Assembly (NCBI GenBank): GCA_003857395.1
Contig: RPRC01000101.1
Location: 1-33,886 of the forward strand
Reading direction: 5' to 3'
DNA from: Geobacter sp.
GTDB lineage: Bacteria; Desulfobacterota; Desulfuromonadia; Geobacterales; Geobacteraceae
Length of the DNA stretch: 33,886 bases
Shown one piece after another: positions 9,006 through 17,879 of the stretch. Position numbers and translations under genes: made by a program. Position 1 is the stretch's first letter, and every line of letters starts with the position of its first letter. A model generated the notes under the pieces. It made no database searches and was not told the DNA's origin. It saw only the letters and a program-made list of their open reading frames with translations.

Positions 9006-9398
9006 TCAGAATCTGCCGCTGATCAATTCCGCCATGATGGTAACGTTGGTTCCCCGTGTTCCTTTCTCCTGAACATCAGGCATGATCAACGGTACGTCAA
9101 TACTGATCTTATCTCCTTTGATTGCTATCAGGGATGTTTGCGACTTGAAAAGGCCGTACGCTCCACCTGCGACAGCCCCCCCTGCGGTTCCATATGCCAT
9201 GTATTCAAGGTGTTGGCCCGGTTTCCTCGTGAAGGCCAGCACTGCCGCACCTACCAACCCCCCGGCCAAACCGCCGATCATGGCGTCCATGAAAATTTCC
9301 GAAGAGTGCGAGTTGTCGCTGGCGAAACAACTAAGGTTCCCGCTGATAGTTATCACTAGTGCCACAAGGATCACCCTTGCCTGTTTGACGAGTTTCAT
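9006..9398 (-). CDS. Small exported glycine-rich protein, unknown function
   Basis: A 130-residue protein I do not recognise. It starts with a signal peptide (MKLVKQARVILVALVITIS, cleavage probably after CFA near residue 26). A glycine-zipper-like hydrophobic segment follows (MIGGLAGGLVGAAVLAF) and a second glycine-rich stretch (YGTAGGAVAGGAYGLF), a pattern common in outer-membrane-associated or periplasmic proteins. The C-terminal half looks beta-rich (IAIKGDKISIDVPLIMP). AGGAG precedes the ATG at a normal distance. The upstream side is the palindrome-rich gap 9399-10166. Confidence 0.7.
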   Translation of the reverse strand: MKLVKQARVILVALVITISGNLSCFASDNSHSSEIFMDAMIGGLAGGLVGAAVLAFTRKPGQHLEYMAYGTAGGAVAGGAYGLFKSQTSLIAIKGDKISIDVPLIMPDVQEKGTRGTNVTIMAELISGRF

Positions 9399-9453
9399 GC
9401 AACGCTCCTTGTGTGACAGCCTGTTTTGCAGGGAGACGGGAAAGAGTCTTATC

Positions 9454-9572
9454 CCAATTCCATATTAAGGCCCTCTCTGCGTTGGCTCGTCTTCGGCTGC
9501 TCAACGTACTCTTCAGTTCGCCTCGCAGCCTCAATCCTCGCCGCCTTGAGATCATCCTTGATCTGGAATTGG
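9454..9572. repeat. 119-bp element with 17-bp terminal inverted repeats
   Basis: The left end 9454-9470 (CCAATTCCATATTAAGG) and the right end 9556-9572 (CCTTGATCTGGAATTGG) are inverted copies matching at 15 of 17 positions. The interior is GC-rich and partly self-complementary. There is no convincing reading frame. The arrangement resembles a small non-autonomous palindromic element of the kind dispersed in Geobacter intergenic regions; copy number could not be checked. Confidence 0.55.
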
Positions 9573-9648
9573 TATTATGCATGTCAGGTTGTGTCATGGA
9601 AGAGTTAGACTCTTCTTTTTCCGGGGTAGAGGAAAAATGAACGTGCGC

Positions 9649-9667
9649 GTGTAGTCCTTGACTACAC
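9649..9667. repeat. Short perfect hairpin
   Basis: GTGTAGTC (9649-9656) and GACTACAC (9660-9667) flank a 3-nt loop. It lies between the two larger palindromic elements of this gap. No T-run follows. Confidence 0.45.
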
Positions 9668-9710
9668 GGAGGAGGAGGGTCGTCGTCAAACGGGGATACT
9701 GCAGCGCAGG

Positions 9711-9899
9711 TATGTAGTTTTCATCCGGAAACTCCGGATGTGAAACTAGGCGTTTCCAATTTGGAAACGAGGATTTTTTTGTCCTGACAAGGAAATCAAG
9801 GGATTGTGCGGAGACGTACTACTGTACGTCGCACAAACAAGACCGCTGATTGACGCTGTCAGGGCGAAAAAGAACCGTTCCTGGATGGAAACTATGTAG
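9711..9899. repeat. Compound palindromic element, about 190 bp
   Basis: Three nested palindromes make up one folded unit. The first (9715-9748) contains CATCCGGA/TCCGGATG around a 3-nt loop. The second (9751-9769) is a perfect 9-bp-arm dyad, CGTTTCCAA/TTGGAAACG. The third (9783-9863) has CCTGACA/TGTCAGG outside and TTGTGCG plus ACGTAC paired with GTACGT plus CGCACAA inside, with T7 and A5 runs at its base. The outer ends, 9715-9726 and 9883-9894, are inverted copies with one mismatch. It codes for nothing visible and could be a mobile palindrome or a structured RNA. Confidence 0.6.
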
Positions 9900-9912
9900 T
9901 ATATCGGAAGAC

Positions 9913-9954
9913 GAGAAGGAGCCTTCAGCTGCTGTATTCGGCTTGTTCCTTCTC
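9913..9954. repeat. Inverted repeat GAGAAGGA/TCCTTCTC
   Basis: Perfect 8-bp arms (9913-9920 and 9947-9954) lie immediately after the compound element. The loop is 26 bp. The remaining part of the gap, about 9960-10166, is AT-richer, and I see no gene or convincing signal in it. Confidence 0.4.
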
Positions 9955-10166
9955 TTTCGCCAGTGATGTAATAAGCAAATCGTATGCCATTTGTTATGTT
10001 TTAGTTATAGAAGTGCGCTATGAGCTGCTTCGGCACGGAAAAGTGCTTCAATTTTCCGGGAACGAGTAAGGCAGTTTATGGATAATTGACGGAAATTTAC
10101 AGGCAGGTGACAAAAAAAGAGAGTATCAAGAGTGTGCGTCGGCAGGTAAAGGTGTCGATTCAGACG

Positions 10167-11489
10167 TCATGGCTGTTGTTTATTTTGCCTCATTCGTGGT
10201 TTTTCTCCAAGAAAGGGGCCGAAGGTGTCGTGCAGCCGTAGGAGTTCATCTTTTTTAAAGAGCCGGATAGTGCCAAATTCTCCGTCGTATCCACCCTGAC
10301 GGAGGACCTGTCCTTCCCTCATGTGGCAAATTGCTTCGGCGAGCAGCGGGGAAACCTCACGGATCTCTTCTGCAGAGGCACGGAGCAGCAGGCCAAACTC
10401 GGAGCCAAAGTGGCCAATTACGAGGTTGTATGCCCTCTCCACCGCTTTTGAAGCCGGACCGACTCCCAGTATTTCTCCCAGCACCTCGGGAAGGGGAACA
10501 AGGCTGTGAAAAACGGGGGAGGTGTCGGAATAGAACGGTTCCCGCCGGTCTGCCAGTTCAAGAACCCGGTGGAGAACACCGACAGTGAGTGGTTTGTTGC
10601 AGATCGGACAGCGACTTTCGACCCTGCGGGTTTCTTCCGGTTCGAGCCTTACGCCACAGGCCCGGTGGCCGTCAAGGTAGTACTTTCCTTCCTCGGGGAA
10701 AAATTCGACCGTGCCGCGAAAGACCTCCCTGGAGTTTGACTTCAGGGCATCACGGAGGGAGTAGAAGTCGTAGCCGGTGGAGAAAAGATTCGCCTCCCGG
10801 CCGAGTCGCGACGGTGAATGACAGTCCGAGTTGGAGATGAGGGCGAAGCGGTCCAAGGCAGAGATCATCCGGTTCATGGCAGGGTCCGATGACAAGCCGG
10901 TTTCCAGGGCAAAAACGTGCTGCGTCAGCTCGCCGAAGCAGTCCTCTATCCGATCGAATCCCGATTTAGAGCCGAAGAGGGAGAACCAGGGCGTCCAGAT
11001 GTGGGCCGGGACCAGAAAACCATCCGGTGCCTCCTCCAGGACGATTTCCAGGAGATCCCGTGAATCGAGTCCGAGAATGGGGCGACCGTCTGATTGAATG
11101 TTGCCGATCCTTGCCAGGCGGGCATTTATCCGCTCCGCAGAGGGAAAGTCTGGCACGTATACAAGGTTGTGAACCTTGCGAACCACGCCGTGCCGTTTGT
11201 AGATACAGCTGATTTCGGCAGAGAGCATGAAGCGGACCGGTTCTATGCTGGCCGGCAGCAGCGGGTGCGGGGGTGCGATGTTTTCGTTGCGGAGGCGGAA
11301 GAATCCGCTTTCTGCCGGTTCAAGGTCTTCTTTGAGGCGTTGAAACCAGCCCGGATGAGTAAAATCTCCGGAGCCGACCACCTGAATGCCCTTGATTCGA
11401 GCCCAGGCACTGAGCCCCGCGGGCGAGCATTCCCTGCTTGTGGCGCGGGAAAAGGGCGAATGTATGTGGAGATCAGCGATATAGTTCAT
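10167..11489 (-). CDS. Endonuclease Q family PHP-domain protein
   Basis: About 440 residues. The PHP metallo-phosphoesterase domain opens with MNYIADLHIHSPFSRAT and continues with GSGDFTHPGW, PAHIWTPWFSLFG and the late metal motif ISNSDCHSPSRLGREANLF. A zinc-ribbon-like segment SRCPICNKPLTVGVLHRV follows near residues 295-320, then a helical C-terminal part. This order is that of EndoQ-type enzymes, which in archaea and Bacillus nick DNA 5' of deaminated bases or abasic sites. The activity here is inferred from family. The ATG at 11489 places DLHIHS at the usual distance from the N-terminus; an ATG at 11546 would add 19 residues. Confidence 0.85.
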   Translation of the reverse strand: MNYIADLHIHSPFSRATSRECSPAGLSAWARIKGIQVVGSGDFTHPGWFQRLKEDLEPAESGFFRLRNENIAPPHPLLPASIEPVRFMLSAEISCIYKRHGVVRKVHNLVYVPDFPSAERINARLARIGNIQSDGRPILGLDSRDLLEIVLEEAPDGFLVPAHIWTPWFSLFGSKSGFDRIEDCFGELTQHVFALETGLSSDPAMNRMISALDRFALISNSDCHSPSRLGREANLFSTGYDFYSLRDALKSNSREVFRGTVEFFPEEGKYYLDGHRACGVRLEPEETRRVESRCPICNKPLTVGVLHRVLELADRREPFYSDTSPVFHSLVPLPEVLGEILGVGPASKAVERAYNLVIGHFGSEFGLLLRASAEEIREVSPLLAEAICHMREGQVLRQGGYDGEFGTIRLFKKDELLRLHDTFGPFLGEKPRMRQNKQQP

Positions 11490-11709
11490 AGGGGCAGCCT
11501 GTTCTGTCGCACTGTCAAAAGATTCCACCTTGGGCAAGCCGGCCATGCCGGATCACGTGGCTGCTTACCCTACACGTTTGCCAAGGGCCTGTCCAGAGGG
11601 TTTTCCTTGTCCGGTGACAAATGCGGCTCGCTGTAAAATAGAACATGACAAGCTTGATTTCCGTGAGTACTATTTGAGAAAAGAAAGAATTCTTTGGGTA
11701 TCTCCCCTT

Positions 11710-12588
11710 TTATCCGAACAGGACAATCAAGGCAAATCCGGTCACCATGAGTGCACCCCCGGCAAATCGCTCCCGGATGGATTTTTCCTTGAGGACCGCG
11801 CCAGCCAGCAAAATGCTGAATAAAACGCTGAGTCTTTTTACCGTGGTGACGTAGGTTACCTTGGTGATGCTCATGGCGTAGGCAGCGGCGAATACTGCCG
11901 TTACAAACAGGAGGGCGGGGAGGAGAGATTTTCTGACCGCGCCGTCACGGAAAGTATTCCGCCACTTCCCCCGATAGGCGAAGAAAAGCAGCGGGGTCAT
12001 GCCGACAACGATGCCGGTCCAGTAGACCGCCATGTAATGCAGTGGGGATGAGAGCATGATCGCCTTTTTGGAAAGGGTCGCAGTGAAGGAAAAGAGCAGC
12101 GCCACAACGCACATGTAGACAGCTCCACGCTCCCGCAGCAGGGCCTTGAATGGCTCCAGAACCCCGCGCTTCACGGCCCCGGCGTTCAGCAGGTAAGCAC
12201 CGGAGGCAATCAGAAGAACTCCGGTCCCGGCGATCAGGTTAATTTTTTCGCCAATGAGGAGCAGCGGGACCACCAGCATAAATACGGGAGAAAGGGAGAG
12301 CAGGGGGGCAACGATGCTGAGGGGAGAAAGCCGGAGCGCTTGCATGTAGAGAATCTGCGCAAGGATTTCCAGCGGGAGCGCGGTGCATAGCGCCCCATAG
12401 AATCCGGGCAAGGGCTGCGGCATGCCGACAAGGTAGTCAGCGGTATAGATTGCGGGAAGAGGCAGGGCAAAGATCAGCCAGGTGAACAGGAGGGAGTTTC
12501 CCTTGGTGAGAACGCGCTTTGCTGCCAGATCGCGCACGGCATCTCCCGTTGCGGAAACGAGTGCAATCAGGACCCAACCCTGCATCAT
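11710..12588 (-). CDS. EamA/DMT family transporter
   Basis: A 292-residue membrane protein with about ten hydrophobic helices in two EamA repeats of five, typical of drug/metabolite exporters (RhaT/EamA-like). The second repeat ends with GAVLKEKSIRERFAGGALMVTGFALIV, the common C-terminal EamA signature. Substrate cannot be inferred. It is divergent from the CYTH gene, and its start is preceded by AAAGAGGAGA. Confidence 0.88.
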   Translation of the reverse strand: MMQGWVLIALVSATGDAVRDLAAKRVLTKGNSLLFTWLIFALPLPAIYTADYLVGMPQPLPGFYGALCTALPLEILAQILYMQALRLSPLSIVAPLLSLSPVFMLVVPLLLIGEKINLIAGTGVLLIASGAYLLNAGAVKRGVLEPFKALLRERGAVYMCVVALLFSFTATLSKKAIMLSSPLHYMAVYWTGIVVGMTPLLFFAYRGKWRNTFRDGAVRKSLLPALLFVTAVFAAAYAMSITKVTYVTTVKRLSVLFSILLAGAVLKEKSIRERFAGGALMVTGFALIVLFG

Positions 12589-12765
12589 TTTGTCTCCTCT
12601 TTACCGTTGGTCTTTGTGGAGCATTTCCTGGAAATACAGCCTGCAGCTGACATCATACCGCATGCCCGGCTGGTTGTGGTGCGAATCTTGGCAGGGGCAT
12701 CCGTATCTTTCAATTTTTTAAAAAATCTACCGGTATATTTCACTGAAACCGGAACGGAGCATAAT

Positions 12766-13236
12766 ATGGCACGTGAAATAGAAAGAAAATTTCTGGTGAA
12801 AAATGATTCCTGGAAAATTGGCTGCCAGGGTCTGGCCTGCCGACAAGGATACCTGGTTACCGGTGAGAAAGTTACCGTAAGGGTACGGATACTTGGTGGT
12901 GAAGGTTTCCTCACCGTTAAAGGCAGGACCGAAGGGATGACGAGGGACGAATTCGAGTACCGAATTCCTTTGGAGGATGCCGAAGCCATGCTCGGGAGCA
13001 TGCGCAGTGGAGGGCTTGTGGAAAAAATCCGCTACCATGTTAAAGTAGAAAGCTTTACTTGGGATGTCGACGAATTTTTGGGGGAAAACAACGGACTTGT
13101 ACTGGCGGAGGTGGAACTGGAAGATGAGGAGCAGCAACCGGAATTTCCTGACTGGCTTGGACAAGAAGTGACCGGTGATGTAAGATATTACAATGCGTAT
13201 CTGGCGGGAAACCCCTTTTCCGCATGGAAGAAGTAA
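12766..13236 (+). CDS. CYTH domain phosphatase/cyclase-fold protein
   Basis: A 156-residue protein of the CYTH/triphosphate tunnel metalloenzyme fold. The diagnostic EIERKFLV (ExExK) starts at residue 4, followed by RQGYL, VRVRILG, LTVKGRTEGMTRDEFEY, RYHVK and AEVELEDEEQ, which supply the alternating acidic and basic residues lining the tunnel. Close short relatives hydrolyse tripolyphosphate or other triphosphates; a few are class IV adenylyl cyclases. The sequence cannot decide between them. I use the ATG at 12766 because longer starts place unrelated residues before the ExExK motif. Confidence 0.88.
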   Translation: MAREIERKFLVKNDSWKIGCQGLACRQGYLVTGEKVTVRVRILGGEGFLTVKGRTEGMTRDEFEYRIPLEDAEAMLGSMRSGGLVEKIRYHVKVESFTWDVDEFLGENNGLVLAEVELEDEEQQPEFPDWLGQEVTGDVRYYNAYLAGNPFSAWKK

Positions 13237-13264
13237 ACTGTTTCATGAAAAGAGGGGCACTCTT

Positions 13265-13534
13265 ATGGCACGACCCACTTTCCCACTGCTTATTCTTGTG
13301 CTGCTGACTGGTTGTTCCCAGACTGTACATACCGCTAAGGTCGCCGACACTATTGAGATTGAGGTCCATGACGATGGGACAACCTCGTATCTTAATTCCA
13401 GCACTTTGCACCGAGACTGGGAAGAACAGGCAGAAAAACACTGTCCTCAAGGATACACTGTTCTCAGGCATCACTATTTTAAGGAAGAGCCTTTCATTCC
13501 GGCCAGGATAGTCGGTGCTGTGCAGTGTCGCTAG
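13265..13534 (+). CDS. Small lipoprotein, unknown function
   Basis: An 89-residue protein with a lipoprotein signal peptide: MARPTFPLLILVLLTGC with the lipobox LLTGC, Cys17 being the predicted lipidated residue. The mature part (SQTVHTAKVADTIEIEV and so on) is about 70 residues with one further Cys pair (HCPQGY and the C-terminal QCR). I do not recognise a family. The ATG follows GAGGGG. It sits 28 bp after the CYTH gene and may be cotranscribed with it. Confidence 0.7.
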   Translation: MARPTFPLLILVLLTGCSQTVHTAKVADTIEIEVHDDGTTSYLNSSTLHRDWEEQAEKHCPQGYTVLRHHYFKEEPFIPARIVGAVQCR

Positions 13535-13591
13535 GGTTCCGGGATTACATATGCTCTGTTTCGGCAAGGGTACCTTGCGCCACTGATTACC

Positions 13592-14551
13592 ATGGGTAGT
13601 GAGGCTGAAGTAGTGGAAACCGGGAGTGATTCTTGGCGTCCCGTTCCTGCTGATCTGCGGGCTGGCACGTCGGCCACCGTCGCCCTGTCCCGGCAACGAG
13701 CCTCCCTCTGGGCCTTGGTTCTGGAGTCTCGATCCGTACCTTGTCGCGTAGAGCAGGCAGTTGGCGGCTGGGCCCTTCTCGTCCCGCCGGGATTCTACCT
13801 GCCCGCACTGGAAGAATTGCGCCTCTTTGAAGAGGCAAACCGGAACTGGCCACCGCTCGCTCCAAAGGCAACCCCTTTGGTGGAGAACACTCTGTCGACT
13901 CTTTCGGTGCTCCTGCTCGTGGCAACCTTTCACAACCTGACTCGTCTAGACATACCTCTCTTTGGTCATCCCCCCCTTCACTGGCTGGAATTGGGCAGCG
14001 CGCAAGCCGGAAAGATCCTGGACGGACAATGGTGGCGAACGGTCACCGCCCTGACGCTTCATTCCGGAGCGCTGCATCTTTTCGGAAATCTCACCATTGG
14101 AGGGTTTTTTATTGTCCATCTCTGCAGGGATCTCGGGTCGGGACTTGCCTGGACCTTGCTCCTGTTGTCCGGGATCCTTGGCACGTTGACGAATGCCTGG
14201 TTTCAGCCTGAGTACCATACGTCCATCGGAGCTTCTACTCTCGTGTTCGGAGCCGTCGGCATCCTCGCCGCATTGCAGGTAATTCGTGGAAAAAACAGAC
14301 GATGGAAAAATTGGTTTCTTCCTGTTGCCGGGGCTCTAGCTCTTCTGGCGATGCTTGGTACCGAAGGCGAGAATACCGATATCGGAGCGCACCTGTTCGG
14401 TTTTATTTTTGGAATTCTCCTCGGACTGATGGGGGAGTATTTTGTGGAAAGATTTGGTCGTCCTGGCTCGCGCGTAAATTTCCTGCTGGCACTCACTGCT
14501 GCGGCCGTGCCCGTTGTGGCCTGGTGGGCTGCTGTGGTTTCAGGAAGCTAG
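13592..14551 (+). CDS. Rhomboid family intramembrane serine protease
   Basis: About 319 residues with a soluble N-terminal region of roughly 110 residues and about six to seven membrane helices. Active-site elements are visible: HLFGNLTIGG supplies the oxyanion-side Asn, SIGASTLVFGAVG the nucleophile Ser in GxSx, and DIGAHLFGFIFGILLG the catalytic His. Rhomboids cleave single-span membrane proteins within the bilayer; the substrate here is unknown. No strong Shine-Dalgarno precedes the ATG at 13592, so the true start may differ. Confidence 0.87.
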   Translation: MGSEAEVVETGSDSWRPVPADLRAGTSATVALSRQRASLWALVLESRSVPCRVEQAVGGWALLVPPGFYLPALEELRLFEEANRNWPPLAPKATPLVENTLSTLSVLLLVATFHNLTRLDIPLFGHPPLHWLELGSAQAGKILDGQWWRTVTALTLHSGALHLFGNLTIGGFFIVHLCRDLGSGLAWTLLLLSGILGTLTNAWFQPEYHTSIGASTLVFGAVGILAALQVIRGKNRRWKNWFLPVAGALALLAMLGTEGENTDIGAHLFGFIFGILLGLMGEYFVERFGRPGSRVNFLLALTAAAVPVVAWWAAVVSGS

Positions 14552-15148
14552 CAGGCGTTATCTTGGACTGGGTTGGAAGTGTTTGTTGCCTTGATGGAAA
14601 CAGCTGGTTGTTATTGCTGAAGCATCAGTTCTGGCTGTTCGTGAGGCCTGTCAGCTAGAAGGCTGTGTTCCTTGAAACATATCGCATGTTTATAAGTATT
14701 TTATTTCTCCAGCACAAAAGAACAGCATAAACTTTACCCTGTCTAAGTTACCGAAATTAGCGCGTAAAATTGTAACATATTGATATTTAAAGGATATTGC
14801 GATTGAATAGGATTTAGGCAATTTGAAGCTATCTCCAGAATTAATGGAACTTTTTCTGTTTTCCAACATGGTTATCAACAGGTTGTCAACAGGAATTGTT
14901 GAGAACAATTACAAGCACTCAAATCTTTTACATAGGACAGGTCAGATACCTTGAAAGCCCCAACCCGACGCGGAACGTGTTGTTGCGGAGTTTCCTTATG
15001 GATACAAATTAATAAATCCCCGTAAGGTTGTGTAGGCGTAGGGTGGTTAAAATTGCTTGACATCGATTGTCTAAAACGGTAAAAGGAAAAAAGTATTCGG
15101 GATGATTCTTGATAAAATAAACAAGACGGATCGGGAGACAGAAAGTAC
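14552..15148. other. AT-rich gap without a gene
   Basis: Some 600 bp with no convincing reading frame. The right part holds the cold-shock gene promoter and leader. In the middle, 14870-14891 is an 11-bp tandem, GGTTATCAACA then GGTTGTCAACA. No tRNA or known RNA was recognised. Confidence 0.5.
15057..15085 (+). promoter_or_regulatory. Sigma-70-type promoter of the cold-shock gene
   Basis: TTGACA at 15057-15062, a 17-bp spacer and TAAAAG at 15080-15085 (4 of 6 to TATAAT). The implied leader of about 55-60 nt precedes the cold-shock ATG. The -35 is perfect and the -10 is moderate. Confidence 0.5.
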
Positions 15149-15349
15149 ATGGTAAACGGAACAGTTAAATGGTTTAATGACAGTAAGGGTTTTGGTTTTC
15201 TTGAGCAGGAAAATGGCGAAGACGTATTTTGTCACTTTTCCGCCATCGTCGGCGATGGGTTTAAATCTCTTGCCGAAGGTGACAGGGTAACGTTTGATGT
15301 TGTCAAAGGCCCGAAAGGCCTTCAGGCTGCAAACGTTTCAAAAATCTAA
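15149..15349 (+). CDS. Cold-shock protein, CspA family
   Basis: A 66-residue single cold-shock domain that binds single-stranded RNA or DNA. RNP1 reads KGFGFL (residues 13-18) and RNP2 DVFCHF (about 25-30), with [14 protein letters not shown] at the start and [13 protein letters not shown] at the end, which is the standard length and layout. It is monocistronic: its own promoter lies upstream and a clear terminator 24 bp downstream. Which physiological csp paralogue this is cannot be told. Confidence 0.96.
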   Translation: MVNGTVKWFNDSKGFGFLEQENGEDVFCHFSAIVGDGFKSLAEGDRVTFDVVKGPKGLQAANVSKI

Positions 15350-15372
15350 TTCAGATTTTCATCGGAAAAAAG

Positions 15373-15399
15373 CTCCGGGTAACCCCGGAGTTTTTTTTT
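15373..15399 (+). terminator. Intrinsic terminator of the cold-shock gene
   Basis: Seven-bp stem CTCCGGG/CCCGGAG with a 4-nt loop, followed directly by nine T. Confidence 0.9.
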
Positions 15400-15578
15400 G
15401 CTTTAAACTTCGAAAACTTCTGCTTCCCGCTTCTCAGAAAACATCCACGACCTCTTTTCAAAAGCATCCTTTCTGTGCTATGGTTCACCCCCCTGTGGGC
15501 GGGTGTTGCCCTTTTATTGACAAGAAATCCTCCGCTGATTCTTAGAAATCCGTAACAGGCATTCTGAAAGGTATATTT

Positions 15579-17861
15579 ATGTCTCATTCTGATACTTATC
15601 GTGACCGGATTCTCCCTTGGCTGATAGAAGAGTCAGGGCTCAAGCTTTTTCAAGTGGAAAATACTGTAGACCTTCTTCGGGAGGGTGCCACGGTGCCCTT
15701 TATTGCTCGCTATCGCAAAGAGCAGACCGGCGAGATGGATGAGGTTGCGATCCGTGGTGTCGAGGAGCGTTTCGGCTACTTTTCTGAACTTGAAGATCGC
15801 AAAATCACGGTCCTGAAGACGATCGAAGAGCAGGGAAAGCTGACAGCTGAGCTCGCACAACGTATTCAGGAAACTCGTCAGAAAACAGAGTTGGAAGATC
15901 TCTATCTCCCTTTCAAGCCGAAACGTCGCACGAAGGCAACCATTGCCAAAGAGCGGGGCCTGGAGCCGTTGGCTGACCTGGTTGCCGCACAGGAACTGAT
16001 AGCGGTTTCCCTTGAGGATGCAGCTCTCCCCTTTGTAGATGCGGGGCGCGATGTTCCCGATGCAGCAACTGCATTGGAAGGTGCCGGACACATTGTCGCC
16101 GAACGAATTGCCGAGAATGCTGATCTTAGGGCGTTTGTCCGCCGTCTTACCTGGGAACAGGGTAAGATTTCATCACGAGTCGCTTTAGACAAAAAGGAAA
16201 CCGTTACCAAGTTTGAAATGTATTACGATTACCATGAATTGTTGAAGGATGTGCCATCCCACCGTATGCTTGCCATGCGGAGAGGAGAAAAGGAAGAGGT
16301 CCTCTTCCTTTCCATTCTGGCACCGGTAGAGGAGATTCTTGCTGGGTTGAGAGAGCGGGTCATCACCGGGACAGGTATCTGCCAGCAGTTTCTTTCGAGT
16401 GTCGTGGAGGATGCCTATAAGCGGTTGCTGGCCCCTTCCATCGAGGTTGAACTGCGATTGGAGTCAAAGCAGCGTGCCGATGAGGCGGCAATCAAAGTCT
16501 TTGCCGATAACCTGCGGAACCTGCTTCTTGCTCCTCCTGCCGGTGAGAAAAGGGTTCTCGGTATTGATCCAGGGCTGCGAACAGGATGCAAAGCTGCTGC
16601 CGTTGATGCCACCGGCCGCTTTGTCGACCACCTTACCATCTATCCTCATTCCGGCAAGGGTAAAGCCGAAGCGGCCAGGCAGGATCTGCTCAAGCTCATC
16701 ACGAGTCATAACTTCGAGATGATTGCCGTGGGCAACGGAACTGCCGGGAGGGAAACGGAACAGTTTGTCCGGGAGGCCCTGGCAGGAGTGGGGTTGCAGT
16801 TGCCCGTTGTTCTGGTGAGTGAGGCTGGTGCCAGTGTCTATTCGGCATCAGACATCGCACGCGAAGAGTTTCCTGATCTCGACCTCACGATTAGAGGGGC
16901 TATCTCCATCGGGCGCAGGCTTCAGGACCCCCTGGCCGAACTTGTCAAGGTTGATCCTAAGAGCATTGGTGTGGGGCAGTACCAGCATGATGTCAGTCAG
17001 GCCCACCTGAAGAAGTCTCTCGATGCAGTGGTTGAGTCGTGTGTAAACTACGTGGGGGTGGATCTGAACACCGCTTCGTGGGCGCTCCTGGCCTATGTTT
17101 CCGGGCTCAGTTCTTCCCTTGCCAAGGCCATCGTACGCTATCGTGACGAACAGGGAAAGTTCCCCTGCCGAAAGTCCCTTCTTCAGGTTCCCCGCTTTGG
17201 GGCAAAGGCCTTTGAACAGTCTGCCGGCTTTCTCCGTATATGCGATGGAATAAACCCGCTGGATAACACGGCAGTTCATCCTGAGCGCTATTCCCTTGTC
17301 GGGGCGATGGCTTCTGACCTGGGTGTCGCCCTGGTTGACCTTGTTGCCGATCCCACTCTGGTGTCACGCATTGATCTGGCACGCTACGTAACCGAATTTG
17401 TTGGTCTTCCAACCTTGCGAGATATTCTGGACGAACTGAAAAAGCCGGGTAGGGATCCGCGCAGGGAATTTCAGGCAACGGTCTTTCGTGATGAAATCCG
17501 GGAGATTACTGACCTGAAAGAAGACATGGTTCTTCAGGGTGTAGTAACTAATGTAACTGCATTCGGTGCTTTTGTGGATGTCGGGGTCCACCAGGACGGA
17601 CTGGTTCATGTCAGCCATCTTGCAGATCGGTTCATAAAAAATCCGAACGATGCTGTCAGCGTGGGGCAGGTTGTGAAGGTGAAGGTGCTGGCGGTCGACC
17701 TTGAGCGTAAGAGGATTTCGCTTTCCATCCGTGAGGCCGACGGTTCGGGAGACCAACGTACGAAGAGGGAGAAAAATCAAAAGGCCGAGAAGATAGTCCC
17801 TTCGGGAGGTGTCGATCTCAATGGTTTGGAAAAGGCGGGATTTCGGGTAAAGAAAAGGTAA
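15579..17861 (+). CDS. tex: Tex family RNA-binding transcription accessory protein
   Basis: 760 residues, the usual Tex length. Layout is a helical Tex N-domain (1-190), a YqgF/RNase H-like core (about 325-430, starting RVLGIDPGLRTGCKAA), tandem helix-hairpin-helix motifs (about 490-570, VGVDLNTASWALLAYVSGLS and KFPCRKSLLQVPRFG) and a C-terminal S1 RNA-binding domain (about 645-720, VTNVTAFGAFVDVGVHQDGL). Tex binds nucleic acid nonspecifically and is related to eukaryotic Spt6. A basic tail follows the S1 domain. It is convergent with the GNAT gene, with only 18 bp between stops and no obvious terminator. Confidence 0.96.
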   Translation: MSHSDTYRDRILPWLIEESGLKLFQVENTVDLLREGATVPFIARYRKEQTGEMDEVAIRGVEERFGYFSELEDRKITVLKTIEEQGKLTAELAQRIQETRQKTELEDLYLPFKPKRRTKATIAKERGLEPLADLVAAQELIAVSLEDAALPFVDAGRDVPDAATALEGAGHIVAERIAENADLRAFVRRLTWEQGKISSRVALDKKETVTKFEMYYDYHELLKDVPSHRMLAMRRGEKEEVLFLSILAPVEEILAGLRERVITGTGICQQFLSSVVEDAYKRLLAPSIEVELRLESKQRADEAAIKVFADNLRNLLLAPPAGEKRVLGIDPGLRTGCKAAAVDATGRFVDHLTIYPHSGKGKAEAARQDLLKLITSHNFEMIAVGNGTAGRETEQFVREALAGVGLQLPVVLVSEAGASVYSASDIAREEFPDLDLTIRGAISIGRRLQDPLAELVKVDPKSIGVGQYQHDVSQAHLKKSLDAVVESCVNYVGVDLNTASWALLAYVSGLSSSLAKAIVRYRDEQGKFPCRKSLLQVPRFGAKAFEQSAGFLRICDGINPLDNTAVHPERYSLVGAMASDLGVALVDLVADPTLVSRIDLARYVTEFVGLPTLRDILDELKKPGRDPRREFQATVFRDEIREITDLKEDMVLQGVVTNVTAFGAFVDVGVHQDGLVHVSHLADRFIKNPNDAVSVGQVVKVKVLAVDLERKRISLSIREADGSGDQRTKREKNQKAEKIVPSGGVDLNGLEKAGFRVKKR

Positions 17862-17879
17862 CTTTTGTAGGTCCCGGTT

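Noticed and set aside
12607..12765. N-terminal extension of the CYTH protein from an upstream start
   Set aside because: The ExExK motif belongs at the N-terminus of this family, and the extension overlaps the promoter region.
14870..14891. Tandem TTATCAACA-like DnaA-box resemblance
   Set aside because: Only two imperfect copies with no further boxes, AT-rich unwinding element or dnaA/dnaN context, so not an origin.
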